From positions 1 to 38,082 of the forward strand of contig CAIOAK010000138.1 in the NCBI GenBank assembly GCA_903855945.1: 38,082 nt of DNA. Direction: 5' to 3'. Positions 16,297 to 24,651 of this stretch are shown here, piece by piece. The DNA comes from an uncultured Anaeromyxobacter sp. (GTDB lineage: Bacteria; Myxococcota; Myxococcia; Myxococcales; Anaeromyxobacteraceae). The notes below the pieces were generated by a model. It searched no databases and was not told the DNA's origin. It saw only the letters and a program-made list of their open reading frames with translations. Each line of letters opens with the position of its first letter. Positions within the stretch are counted from its first letter, which is position 1. A program made the translations under genes and the position numbers.

Positions 16297-17403
16297 GTGG
16301 CGCTCGCGGTGCTCGCCAGGGCGGAGCAGGCCTCGTCACTCATCGTCGCGGAAGCCGATAGCTCCGCCGGCCGGTTTGCTCGCGCCCTCGGTCTGTTCGA
16401 CGTGGCCGAGGGACGGGAAGTGGCCTGGCAGGGCGATGCGGGTCGCACCGTGCTGGTCCAGCGCTTTTCGAGCTTCGAGGGCATCGAGTCCACCGCGTCC
16501 AAGATTTCGAAGATGGTGCTGGGGGATCCGGAGACCGAGGACACGAGAAAGGCCATCTACTACGTGCTCGTGGAGTTGCTCAGGAACGTGGTCCAGCACA
16601 GTCGCGACCCCCTGGGGGGAGTGGTGGGCGCGCAGCTCATGAATGAGCGGCAGGGTTACAAGCGGCCCACCGTTCAGGTCACCGTCGGCGATGCGGGGAT
16701 CGGAGTCTTCGAAGCGCTCAAGCGGATGCACCCCACGCTTTCTGGCCCGCAGGAGGGGCTCGAGAAGGCGCTCTGGCCCCACTACTCGGGTACGTTCGAG
16801 GAAGGCCGAACCGGGGCGGGTCAGAATGCCGGGCTCGGTCTGTTCTTCATCGCAGAGATGGCGAAGCTCGTGGGAGGCAGGCTGCTTCTCGCATCGCGCG
16901 GTGCCGCCATTCAGTTCTGGGTAGACCCCGACAACTGGGAGAAGCACACCCTGGAGGTCCTGAGCCCGTCCGGCGTGGGCTTCCCGGGGACGCTCGTCAC
17001 CTTCGAACTGCCCCTCGACTCATTCCAGGACTACGAGGGGCTCATCGGTACCATCCAGGACCGAGCTCGAGAGCGGACGCCCAACCGTGTGCTGCATCGG
17101 TGGGTTCAATTCGTCGATGTTCTTCCCGCGGACGTTCATCGCATCAAGGTGACCGTTGGTGCGGAAGACACCGTCGCGGCGAAGGAACTATCGGATCGGA
17201 TCGTCGAGAAGGTGTTTCGCAAGATACCGATGGCACTGGACTTCAGCGGCCTGTCCATCTGCACGCAGAGCTACCTGCACGCGCTGCTCTTCGAGACCGT
17301 TCGCACGGCCTGGGCGCGCCAGACACCCTTGTACGTCGTGGGAGCCAAGCCCGGGGTGAAGAGCGGGGTCGAGCTCCTGGAGAACTACGCTCTCGGCGGA
17401 TGA
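16297..17403 (+). CDS. GHKL-type ATP-binding protein with C-terminal STAS-like (DUF4325) domain
   Basis: 368 residues. The centre has the Bergerat fold: N-box VELLRNVVQHS (about 93), G1 VGDAGIGVFEAL (about 128) and G2 NAGLGLFFIAEMAKLVGGR (about 183). The C-terminal 80 residues, with AAKELSDRIVEKVFRKIP, then MALDFSGLSICTQSYLHALL, resemble the STAS-like DUF4325 module. No dimerisation/phosphoacceptor histidine domain is evident, so it is not a classical sensor kinase; an anti-sigma-like or conformational ATPase switch is more likely (inference). The start used is GTG 16297. The frame is open back to 16240 without an ATG, so the N-terminus is uncertain. It stands alone between a nuclease fragment and a helicase pseudogene, so partner genes may have been lost. 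Confidence 0.75.
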   Translation: MALAVLARAEQASSLIVAEADSSAGRFARALGLFDVAEGREVAWQGDAGRTVLVQRFSSFEGIESTASKISKMVLGDPETEDTRKAIYYVLVELLRNVVQHSRDPLGGVVGAQLMNERQGYKRPTVQVTVGDAGIGVFEALKRMHPTLSGPQEGLEKALWPHYSGTFEEGRTGAGQNAGLGLFFIAEMAKLVGGRLLLASRGAAIQFWVDPDNWEKHTLEVLSPSGVGFPGTLVTFELPLDSFQDYEGLIGTIQDRARERTPNRVLHRWVQFVDVLPADVHRIKVTVGAEDTVAAKELSDRIVEKVFRKIPMALDFSGLSICTQSYLHALLFETVRTAWARQTPLYVVGAKPGVKSGVELLENYALGG

Positions 17404-17429
17404 CCGGCGAAGGACGGGTGGGTGTCACG

Positions 17430-18105
17430 TCAGGCTGAGGCCCCCACAAACCTCACGAACGCCATCGCCCGCGTCACCGCGATGTTCAACCTGATCTCCA
17501 CCCTGCCCAGCTCCCCCTCGGGCAGGTCCACCACGATGATGGCCGGGTCGTCGGCGCGGACCACCGCGTGCCTTCCCATCTGCGTACGCCCGTGGATCAC
17601 GCTCTCCGCCCCCTGACCGCGGAGCGACACGATCCCGATCTGGCCAGGTTCCAGCCCCGCCGACAGCAACCGGTCCACCTCCGCGCCCACCTTGTCCGGT
17701 CCCAGTCGCGGGTGCAGAGGTCGGCGGCCTTCGCGAAGACCTCACCCCAGGCCTCGACACCGGTGAGGACCGTACCCGACGGGCTCCCCGCGCCATCGGC
17801 GAGCCGCCTCGGCCGCGATGAGGGTCTTGCCGGAACCGGCGCCTCCCTGGACGAGCACGCGGTCGTTCTCGAGGAGGCCGTCGAGCACCTCGAGCTGCGT
17901 CGGCCAGGTAGGGCAGCTCCCCCTTGCCGACGACGAGGCCGGTGAGGTTGTCCTGGGAGGTCTGGACTCCCCACGTAGGTGTCGGGGAAGCAGACGGCGG
18001 CGCCGTAGGCGGGGGGCGAACAGTCGTCGTCGCGGAGGCGCAGCGAGTGCCAGGCGTGGAAGCCGGGGGGAGGCTGCGTCAACAAGGGTGTCGAAGTCGA
18101 TCTCC
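17430..18105 (-). pseudogene. NERD-domain/UvrD-like helicase, multiply deleted and frameshifted
   Basis: Pieces of one helicase appear in the right order but different phases. First comes a NERD-domain end (WHSLRLRDDD, then YGAAVCFPDTYVG, about 18065-17985). Next is an intact P-loop (LEVLDGLLENDRVLVQGGAG, then SGKTLIAAEAAR, about 17905-17815). Last is the C-terminus (VGAEVDRLLSAGLEPGQIGI, RHAVVRADDP, IIVVDLPEGELGRVEIRLNI, AVTRAMAFVRFVG) ending in TGA at 17430-17432. Full-length relatives are about 550-650 residues. Here the core between the P-loop and the C-terminal domain is missing, and a further stretch appears lost between RADDP and AIIVVDLPEG, where family members carry the 'F..FKGLE' motif. 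It abuts the 3' end of the DUF3427 helicase gene with no gap. Confidence 0.7.
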
Positions 18106-21100
18106 TCAAGCCGCCGGTCCCCATCGCCGCACCCATTCCGGCAGCAGCGGGGTCCCGAGCTTCCATTCGATGGTGATGGGCCGCTCGCCCGAGTGCGTTG
18201 CCGGGATCACCGGTCCCAGATAGCGAAATGCCTGCGTCAGGCCGCGCGCATCCCTCTTGGCGTCGCGAACGAAGAGAAGCGGGGTCGTCCCCTGGTCGCC
18301 TGGCCGGATGAGGCGAAGCCCCGCGGGCTCATCCGCTCGCGTGCTCGCCTTCGACTGCCACTGGAAGAGGGTCTCGCCCAGCGGGAAGTCCCGGTACTGA
18401 AGGTGCGCGTGCTTCTGGTCCGTCTTGTCGAGGGTGGTCAGGAGCAGGTCGTAGCGACCGTCGCACGCCTTCTCGACGCCCGTGTAGAAGCGGCGGTAGC
18501 GCCCGTCGGTGGCGGCCACCACGTGCAGTGCAGCCGCGAGCTCCACGTCCAGGTACCGTCCGTGCACCACGAGAGGGACGTTCGGATCCACGGTCTCCCG
18601 GCGATGGAGGGAATCGGCGCGCTTCTCCAGCACGGGGAGCAGCTGGCGCAACTCCTCGCGCAATGCCGCCTGCGAGCGCCATGCGGCGAGGCGTTCGTCG
18701 AACCGGTCCGCCTCGTACGGGCCGTAAAGAACCACGAACAGCATGGCTGCCAGGCGCCTCTCGATCTCGTTCAGCGCCTCCCGCAGGTCGAGCATCCCCT
18801 TCCACGCTTCCAGGCGCAGGGGGTCCGAGACGTGCAGCAGGTTCTGTACGTTCTCCAGCGCCGACCGCTCCTCCTCGTCGGTGGGCATCGCCCCGAGTCC
18901 GACGTCCGCGCGCACGGAGGTCCAGGACCGCTTCCCCCGGTAGAGGTCCATCAGATCCACGTCGGTTTCCTCGAGGAACTGGTCGAGGGTCCATCCGGCC
19001 TCCCGATGCGCGGAGAGGAGTGCCCGGATGCCCGTCACGTCCGACGGCATGGCGTGCGCGACTCGCTCGAGGATGTCCCTCTGGGCCCGTTCCTCGAACT
19101 GCAGGACACAGCCCGAAGGCAGGCGTCCCGAGCCCGTCTGGATGAACAGCCGCAGCTCGCGAGGCGTCTGGCCCAGGAGCTCCCGGAGATGCCGGTCGAA
19201 GCGGAAGCTCGGGTGCTGGCGTCCCGTGACGTCGAGGACGGTCAGGATGCTCTTGTCCCGCGCCCTCCGGAGTCCGCGGCCGAGCTGTTGCAGGAACACG
19301 GTCGTGCTCTCCGTCGGCCGGAACAGGAAGAGGGTGTTCACGTCCGGGATGTCCACGCCCTCGTTGAAGAGATCCACCACGCACAGGACCTGGATGCGTC
19401 GTGCCGTGAGGTCGTCCTTCGCCCGCCGTCGCTCCTCGTCGGGGGTGTCGGAGGTCAACGCACGAGCCGAAAGTCCAAGCTTGGTCAGTTCCTCGGCGAC
19501 GACCCGGGCGTGTGCCTTGTCCACGCAGAAGGCGAGCGCCCGAACCTCCTCCCGGCGGCCGACGTGCTCCGCGATGGCCCGCGAAACCGCCCGGACCCAG
19601 AAGTCACGGGCAGTGATGAGCCGCTGCGAGAGCTCGGAGTCGACGTAGCCGCCCGCGACCCATCGAGCATCCGACAGGTCCACTCCTTCCACGTCGAGCA
19701 CGAAGTACCGGAACGGGACGAGCACCTGCTGCTGGATGGCGTCCCACACGCGGAGGTTCCCGATGTACGGGCGGGGGAAATGGGCCTCGAAGACCCTGCC
19801 GTCGGCCCGCTCCGGCGTCGCCGTGAGACCGACGAGCTCCCGCGGCTTCAGCCGGGTCAGCAGTCGGTCGTACGTCGCGGCGGCGGCGTGGTGTACCTCG
19901 TCCACGATGACGTGATGGAAGTGGTCGGGCGCGAGCGCATCGGCATGGTCGAGGGACTGGACCGATGCGAAGACGTGCCGTCCGTCCGTGGGGCGCAGGC
20001 CATCCACCCAGAGCTCGCCGAAGCCCGGAAGTCCCAGGACCTCGCGGAAAACCCTCCGCGACTGCTCGAGGATCTCCCGTCGATGCGCGACGAACAGGAG
20101 GGAATCGACCTCTCCGCGATCGCGGAGCCGTTGATGGTCGAACGCCGCGACGAGCGTCTTGCCGGTGCCCGTGGCCGAGACGACGAGGTTCTTCCTGCGT
20201 CCCAGCGCACGGGCCTCGTCGAGCTCCCGGAGCAGGGGCTTCTGCCACTCCTTCGGCTCGAGTTGCAGCCCAAGGTAGGTCCCATCCCGATCCGGCTCCG
20301 TCAGGGCTCGCGCGAGGCGCTGCGACGCGGCGTCGGTTCCGTCGAACGGCTCGAATCGATCGGCGTCCACCCAGTAGCTCTCGAAGACGTTCGCCATCTC
20401 CTGGAGCAGGTCCGGCTGGTCCACCTGAGAGATCCGGACGTTCCACTCCAGCCCCTCCGTCTGGGCCGCGTGGGAGAGGTTCGAGGACCCGACGTAGCCC
20501 GTGGAATAGCCGTTCTCGCGATGGAAGAGCCACGCCTTGGCATGGAGCCGCGTGGTCCCTTCGTCGTAGGAGATGCGGACCTCGGCTCCCAGCTTCTGGA
20601 GCAGCTCGACGGCCTTCACCTCCGTGGCGCGCATGTACGTGGTCGTGAGCACCCGTATCGAGCGACCGCGATGGACGTGTCGCTCGATCTGGCGCCGAAA
20701 GGCGTCGAGACCGCTCAGCTTGATGAACGAGAGAAGGAGGTCGACCCGGTCGGCACTCTCGAACTCGCTTGCCAGATGGACAAGTACGCTCTCGCCGTGG
20801 GCGTTGGTGACCAGGCTGGAGGAGAGGAGGGAGCCGCGAGGGGGAGCCGACCTGCCGACGGGAAGGCCGGGCGTGATGGCCGTGATGCCACGCAGGATGC
20901 GGTCGCGGAGCTCGGTCTCGCCAGCCCGAAATCCCTCCAGATCCCGGAGGACTGTGAGCATCGCCTTGGCGGTGGCGATCTTCCGAACGGCGCTCGCTTC
21001 CGACCCGATGGCGATGCGAGCCGCGTCCCGGACCAGGGTGACGAGCTGTTCATCCACATCCGAGTCCCTGGCGACGTCCTGCAGTTCGAATTCGTGGGTG

Positions 21101-21213
21101 CGGGCGAGTTCGAGCAGGCGGCGCTCCAGCGCCTCCGAGACGATCTCGTCGTACACGCCGGGGCGGAGGGAGGCCTGGGTTCGACGCCAGATTCGAACGC
21201 GCCTGCAGTACAC
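18106..21213 (-). CDS. PLD-phosphodiesterase/SF2 helicase/DUF3427 protein
   Basis: 1035 residues in four parts: an N-terminal helical region; a PLD-type nuclease (about 140-290) with the HKD motif TTRLHAKAWLFH followed by TGYVGSSNLSHA; an SF2 helicase with Walker A VSATGTGKTLVAAFDHQRL (about 347), DEVHH (about 439), SAT-equivalent VGLTATPERADGR and motif VI QQLGRGLRRA (about 643); and a C-terminal third that fits DUF3427 (LQYRDFPLGETLFQWQSKA, then TTPLLFVRDAK). Proteins of this build are widespread and thought to act in DNA defence or repair; the mechanism is not established to my knowledge. GTG 21213 is used as start; GTG 21156 (VYDEIVSEALERRL) aligns better with relatives. Only 56 nt separate it from the divergent PLD-HIT-HNH operon, suggesting a shared promoter region. 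Confidence 0.85.
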   Translation of the reverse strand: MYCRRVRIWRRTQASLRPGVYDEIVSEALERRLLELARTHEFELQDVARDSDVDEQLVTLVRDAARIAIGSEASAVRKIATAKAMLTVLRDLEGFRAGETELRDRILRGITAITPGLPVGRSAPPRGSLLSSSLVTNAHGESVLVHLASEFESADRVDLLLSFIKLSGLDAFRRQIERHVHRGRSIRVLTTTYMRATEVKAVELLQKLGAEVRISYDEGTTRLHAKAWLFHRENGYSTGYVGSSNLSHAAQTEGLEWNVRISQVDQPDLLQEMANVFESYWVDADRFEPFDGTDAASQRLARALTEPDRDGTYLGLQLEPKEWQKPLLRELDEARALGRRKNLVVSATGTGKTLVAAFDHQRLRDRGEVDSLLFVAHRREILEQSRRVFREVLGLPGFGELWVDGLRPTDGRHVFASVQSLDHADALAPDHFHHVIVDEVHHAAAATYDRLLTRLKPRELVGLTATPERADGRVFEAHFPRPYIGNLRVWDAIQQQVLVPFRYFVLDVEGVDLSDARWVAGGYVDSELSQRLITARDFWVRAVSRAIAEHVGRREEVRALAFCVDKAHARVVAEELTKLGLSARALTSDTPDEERRRAKDDLTARRIQVLCVVDLFNEGVDIPDVNTLFLFRPTESTTVFLQQLGRGLRRARDKSILTVLDVTGRQHPSFRFDRHLRELLGQTPRELRLFIQTGSGRLPSGCVLQFEERAQRDILERVAHAMPSDVTGIRALLSAHREAGWTLDQFLEETDVDLMDLYRGKRSWTSVRADVGLGAMPTDEEERSALENVQNLLHVSDPLRLEAWKGMLDLREALNEIERRLAAMLFVVLYGPYEADRFDERLAAWRSQAALREELRQLLPVLEKRADSLHRRETVDPNVPLVVHGRYLDVELAAALHVVAATDGRYRRFYTGVEKACDGRYDLLLTTLDKTDQKHAHLQYRDFPLGETLFQWQSKASTRADEPAGLRLIRPGDQGTTPLLFVRDAKRDARGLTQAFRYLGPVIPATHSGERPITIEWKLGTPLLPEWVRRWGPAA

Positions 21214-21269
21214 GGTACCAGGCCGGCGGACGTGGCCGTGAGCAAAGTCGAGGCGAATTCAGACTCGTC

Positions 21270-22145
21270 GTGAAACGTGTACCATTCCGTGCCGTGAACG
21301 TCTCCACCGTCACCACCTCCGATCGGACCCTCCTCCCCGCCGTGCGCTCGACGCTCGACGGTTCGGACGAGGCCTTCCTCTGCGTGGCGTTCGTCCACTC
21401 CCGAGGTCTCCACCTGCTGGAGAAGGAGCTCGACGGCCTGAAGCGCAGGGACGTGCCCGCGCGCATGCTCGTGACCACCACCTTCCAGGAGGACGGCTCC
21501 GCCCTCTCGCTGGCGAGCAGCCTCGGCCTCCGGGTCCACGTCCTGAACCCCGGTGGGGGAAAGACCTTCCATCCGAAGATCTACCTGGGCAGGCGAGGGG
21601 ACGAGGTTCGAGCGGTCATCGGGTCCGCCAATCTCACCGGAGGTCTCGCGACCAATCTCGAGGCCGCAGTCTCGCTCGTCGGCACCCTCCGCGACGAGCC
21701 GATCGCTCGCGCCTGGAACTGGGCCTCGGAGCTCTGGTCGGACGAGCGGGTCGCGCCATGGATGGCGCGAGCGGGCGAGAAGGTGGAGGACCCGTTCGAG
21801 CCGAGCCTCCTCAAGGCGATGCGCGCCGAGGTGAAGCGGGACCCGATCTTCCGGACCCTCTCGCAAGGACGGCCGAATCGCGTCGTCGAGCTGACCCCGG
21901 TGGAGGCGTTCGTCGTGACCGAGCGGTCGCTGCAGAAGACGCGCGGCCCCGAGTCGATCCCCGCCTGGATGTTCAACCTGGCGTGGGATCGCCTGCGATC
22001 CTTCGGCACGCTCACGAACCGTGAACTCCTCGACGACATGCGCGTGCACCGCTCCAGCGCGGTCTGCGCCATGCTCGCACGGGTCCCCGGCGTGGAGAGG
22101 ATGCCGGGAAGGGAGATCGCGCTGCGATGGGATCGACAGCCATGA
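21270..22145 (+). CDS. phospholipase D-like (HKD) nuclease
   Basis: 291 residues with a single PLD half: an early strand-helix unit (DEAFLCVAFVHSRGLHLLEK), then THP-type motif FHPKIYLGRRGDEVRAVIGS followed by ANLTGG (about 100-123). His-Lys and the GSANLT strand are intact; a single HKD usually means the active site forms in a dimer. The C-terminal 120 residues are unassigned. Start codon GTG 21270 is used; GTG 21294 (VNVSTVTTSDRTLL) is equally possible and neither has a clear ribosome site. Its stop overlaps the HIT gene start (ATGA, 22142-22145). A second PLD domain is carried by the divergently encoded helicase, so the cluster has two PLD units. Confidence 0.8.
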   Translation: MKRVPFRAVNVSTVTTSDRTLLPAVRSTLDGSDEAFLCVAFVHSRGLHLLEKELDGLKRRDVPARMLVTTTFQEDGSALSLASSLGLRVHVLNPGGGKTFHPKIYLGRRGDEVRAVIGSANLTGGLATNLEAAVSLVGTLRDEPIARAWNWASELWSDERVAPWMARAGEKVEDPFEPSLLKAMRAEVKRDPIFRTLSQGRPNRVVELTPVEAFVVTERSLQKTRGPESIPAWMFNLAWDRLRSFGTLTNRELLDDMRVHRSSAVCAMLARVPGVERMPGREIALRWDRQP

Positions 22146-22531
22146 CCGCCTGCCCCTTCTGCACCCGGATCGCCTCCGGCGCCTCCGTCCAGACCGAGGG
22201 CACCGCTGTCGCCTTCCCCGACGGCTTCCCGCTCAACCCCGGTCACACCCTCGTCGTCCCCCGCCGACATGTCAGCGACCTCTTCGATCTCGCTCCGGGT
22301 GAACAGGCCGACATCTGGCGCCTCGTCGCGGCCGTCCGGGAGCGCCTGCTGGCCGAACACCGACCCGACGGCTTCAACATCGGCCTCAACGTCGGGGCCG
22401 CCGGCGGCCAGACGATGGGACACGCACACGTCCACGTGATCCCGCGGTTCCAGGGGGACGTTCCCGATCCTCGGGGCGGCGTCCGCTGGGTCATCTCCGC
22501 CCGCGCTGCCTACTGGAAGGACCGGCCGTGA
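22142..22531 (+). CDS. HIT family hydrolase
   Basis: 129 residues from ATG 22142, chosen because it overlaps the PLD stop as ATGA; an in-frame ATG at 22127 would add five residues. The N-terminal zinc-type motif CPFCTRIASG, the core GFPLNPGHTLVVPRRHVSDL and the catalytic triad GHAHVHVIPRF (His-x-His-x-His, about 93-103) are intact. HIT proteins hydrolyse or transfer nucleoside monophosphates from dinucleoside polyphosphates, nucleotidyl-amines or adenylated substrates. Its place between two nucleases, overlapping both, means it is made with them in fixed ratio. A role in reversing or reading a nucleotide or adenylyl signal is inference. Confidence 0.9.
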   Translation: MTACPFCTRIASGASVQTEGTAVAFPDGFPLNPGHTLVVPRRHVSDLFDLAPGEQADIWRLVAAVRERLLAEHRPDGFNIGLNVGAAGGQTMGHAHVHVIPRFQGDVPDPRGGVRWVISARAAYWKDRP

Positions 22532-23706
22532 ACGGGGACCGCGACGCGCTCACACTCGCCGAGAAGGTGCTCGCCATCCTGGAACTGGGCAGCTTCTCCG
22601 CCACCTACAAGTACGCACTCTTCACGGCCATCCTCGACCTGTGCATGGAGAAGGGGCTCAAGGGGCTCAGCGATCCGACGGTCCTCACCACCACCGAGCT
22701 GGCGGAGAAGGTCATCGAGCTCTACTGGCCCCACGCCATGCCGTACGAGGGCAAGGTCGTCCTCCGGCAGGGCGGTGGCCGGGCGGGAAGCCAGGCCGAG
22801 ATCCTCCGAGCCATCGAAGGGTTTCGGTCCGATCCCAGGAACGCTTCCGGTGAGATCCTCCACCGCGCACGCACCGCCCACCCGGTAGCCTGGAAGCGGC
22901 TCGTGCACGAGGTGGAGTGGAAGCTCATCGAGATGCCCATTCCCCGCCTCCAGGTATCCGGAAGTGGCGAGGACCGGTTTCTCTATGAGTACAGCTGGAA
23001 TCAGGACATCAAGCGGAGCACCGTCCGGGAGCATCAGAAGGACGTCCGCGACAGGTTCGACAACCGGCTCACGCTTCAGCCGGGCGTCGCCGAGGGTCTC
23101 CAGGCGCTGAACGGCATCCTCCGCCCCCTTCTCCGTCGCGAGTGGGCAGGGATGGTCGCTGCCATGAACGGCCTCCCTGAATCCCGCCTCGAGGAGTTCC
23201 TCTTCGGGGCCTCGCGCATCTCGCTGGACGAGGTGCGCGGACCGCTCATCGAGATCCAGGGAAGCCAATGCCTCTATTGCCGCAAGGCTCTCCAGGGTGC
23301 GATCGACGTGGACCACTTCATCCCCTGGGCCCGCTACCCCGACAACGGCCTCGACAACCTGGTGGCCGCGCACCAGCGCTGCAACAACCCGAAGCGGGAC
23401 TTCCTCGCAGCGGCCGAGCACGTCGAGCGCTGGGCGCTGCGGAACGTCGAGCGGGCAGGGGATCTCAGGGATGTGGCCAGCCGGATCGCCTGGCAACGGG
23501 AGCCGGGACGGACGCGCGCCGTCGCCGTGGCGACCTACTCGCGACTCGGCGAGGGAGCGAAGGTGTGGAGCGCGGGGACGAGTCTCGTCGGCCTGGAGAA
23601 GGGCAGGGTAGACGCGGCGCTCTCCGCCTGGACCTGGCTACCCCTCACAACCCCACGCGCTTCTCCCCCGCATCCACCGCCTTCAGCCACTTCACGAGCC
23701 CCGTGA
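22528..23706 (+). CDS. HNH endonuclease
   Basis: 392 residues from GTG 22528 (GTGA overlap with the HIT stop). The N-terminal half (EKVLAILELGSFSATYKYAL, then ELAEKVIELYWPHAMPY) is helical and probably a binding domain. A middle section has FLYEYSWNQDIKRSTV. The HNH domain lies at about 248-292: CLYCRKAL, IDVDHFIPWARYPDNGLDNL, HQRCNNPKRDFL, giving two CxxC-like half-sites (CLYC and HQRC) and the D-H...N...H core. The last 20 codons overlap the convergent proline iminopeptidase gene by 62 nt and are low-complexity (Pro/Ser), so the true C-terminus may have been changed by a small indel. It is the third gene of the PLD-HIT-HNH operon. Confidence 0.85.
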   Translation: MNGDRDALTLAEKVLAILELGSFSATYKYALFTAILDLCMEKGLKGLSDPTVLTTTELAEKVIELYWPHAMPYEGKVVLRQGGGRAGSQAEILRAIEGFRSDPRNASGEILHRARTAHPVAWKRLVHEVEWKLIEMPIPRLQVSGSGEDRFLYEYSWNQDIKRSTVREHQKDVRDRFDNRLTLQPGVAEGLQALNGILRPLLRREWAGMVAAMNGLPESRLEEFLFGASRISLDEVRGPLIEIQGSQCLYCRKALQGAIDVDHFIPWARYPDNGLDNLVAAHQRCNNPKRDFLAAAEHVERWALRNVERAGDLRDVASRIAWQREPGRTRAVAVATYSRLGEGAKVWSAGTSLVGLEKGRVDAALSAWTWLPLTTPRASPPHPPPSATSRAP

Positions 23707-24553
23707 AGTAGGCCTCCTGGTCGTCCCACATCGCCATGTGGCTGCCCACGGGGCAGAGGAGGAAGCTGCCGTTCTTCGCCTGGTCGGCCACCCACTTCAT
23801 GTGGGCCGGGTCCATCGTGTCGTTCACGGCGCCGATGACGAGCGTCGGGACCTCCAGCTTCGGCAGGTCCTTCTTCCGGTCCCACTTCTCGATCCGCCCG
23901 GACGAGCGGAACTCGCTCGGACCCTGCATGAGCGTGTAGACCTCCGCGTTCATGTTCTTGAAGGAGCGCTTCACCGCGTCGGGCCACTCGGGCAGCCGGC
24001 AGATGTGCTTCGCGTAGAAGTTCGGCAGGAGCAGCTCCATGTAGCGCGGGTTCTCGTACTGCCCCTTCGCCTCGAGCTCGTCGATCTCCTTCAGGACGGC
24101 GGGGGGCATCTGCTTCGCGAGCACGTCGTTCGCGTACCGGACGTAGTCGGGGATGCTCATCATCATGTTGGAGATGACGAGCCCCTTCACGTTCTTCCCG
24201 TACTCGAGCGCGTACTCCACCGCGAGGATCCCGCCCCACGAGTGGCCGAGCAGGTAGAAGTTCGTCCGGTCGAGGCCGAGCGCCACGCGCACCTGCTCCA
24301 CCTCCTCGACGAAGCGCTCCACCGTCCAGAGGTCCTTGTCCTTGGGCTGGTCGGAGCGCCCCGAGCCGAGCTGGTCGTAGTAGATGAACTCGATCCCCTC
24401 GCGGGGGAGGAAGCCCTCGAACGACTCGAAGTACTCGTGGGTGCCGCCGGGCCCGCCGTGCAGGAGGAGCACCTTGATGCGCGGGTTCTCGCCGAAGCGC
24501 TTCGTCCAGACCTTGAAGTCGCCTTTCGGGGTGTGGATCGGGAGTCGGGGCAT
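23645..24553 (-). CDS. pip: proline iminopeptidase (S33 family alpha/beta hydrolase)
   Basis: 302 residues from ATG 24553 (MPRLPIHTPKGDFKVW); an upstream in-frame ATG at 24577 would add a low-complexity octapeptide. Motifs: oxyanion HGGPGG (about 33), YYDQLGSGRSDQP, nucleophile elbow GHSWGGILAVEYAL (about 108) and a helical cap (RYMELLLPNFYAKHICRLPE). The acid residue is in VIGAVNDTMDP and the catalytic His in CPVGSHMAMWDDQ. The enzyme removes N-terminal proline from peptides in the cytoplasm. It converges with the HNH gene and diverges from the Fic gene, so it is a single-gene unit and appears unrelated to the nuclease operon. Confidence 0.88.
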   Translation of the reverse strand: MPRLPIHTPKGDFKVWTKRFGENPRIKVLLLHGGPGGTHEYFESFEGFLPREGIEFIYYDQLGSGRSDQPKDKDLWTVERFVEEVEQVRVALGLDRTNFYLLGHSWGGILAVEYALEYGKNVKGLVISNMMMSIPDYVRYANDVLAKQMPPAVLKEIDELEAKGQYENPRYMELLLPNFYAKHICRLPEWPDAVKRSFKNMNAEVYTLMQGPSEFRSSGRIEKWDRKKDLPKLEVPTLVIGAVNDTMDPAHMKWVADQAKNGSFLLCPVGSHMAMWDDQEAYFTGLVKWLKAVDAGEKRVGL

Positions 24554-24602
24554 GGTCACCGAGGGGGGGGCTGCCACGTAATAGATTTGTAAGCCAACTG
24601 GC

Positions 24603-24647
24603 GAATTCTAACAATTCTGGTAGACCCGTAACAGTTTTTCCCGTTAC
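24603..24647. promoter_or_regulatory. AT-rich Fic promoter region with two inverted repeats
   Basis: The gap between pip and fic is unusually AT-rich. It contains GAATT-CTAAC-AATTC (24603-24617) and GTAAC-N10-GTTAC (24628-24647), the latter ending 4 nt before the Fic ATG. No Shine-Dalgarno sequence is visible, so the Fic mRNA could be leaderless or depend on the second repeat. The repeats look like operator half-sites for an autoregulated pair (inference). Confidence 0.35.
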
Positions 24648-24651
24648 CCGC

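Noticed and set aside
17818-21273. 1151-codon open frame on the + strand
   Set aside because: Antisense to the PLD-helicase-DUF3427 gene; no family features.
23689-23709. Inverted repeat ACTTCACG-AGCCC-CGTGAAGT as terminator between the HNH and pip genes
   Set aside because: No T-run on either strand, and it lies inside the coding ends of both genes. It could be chance.
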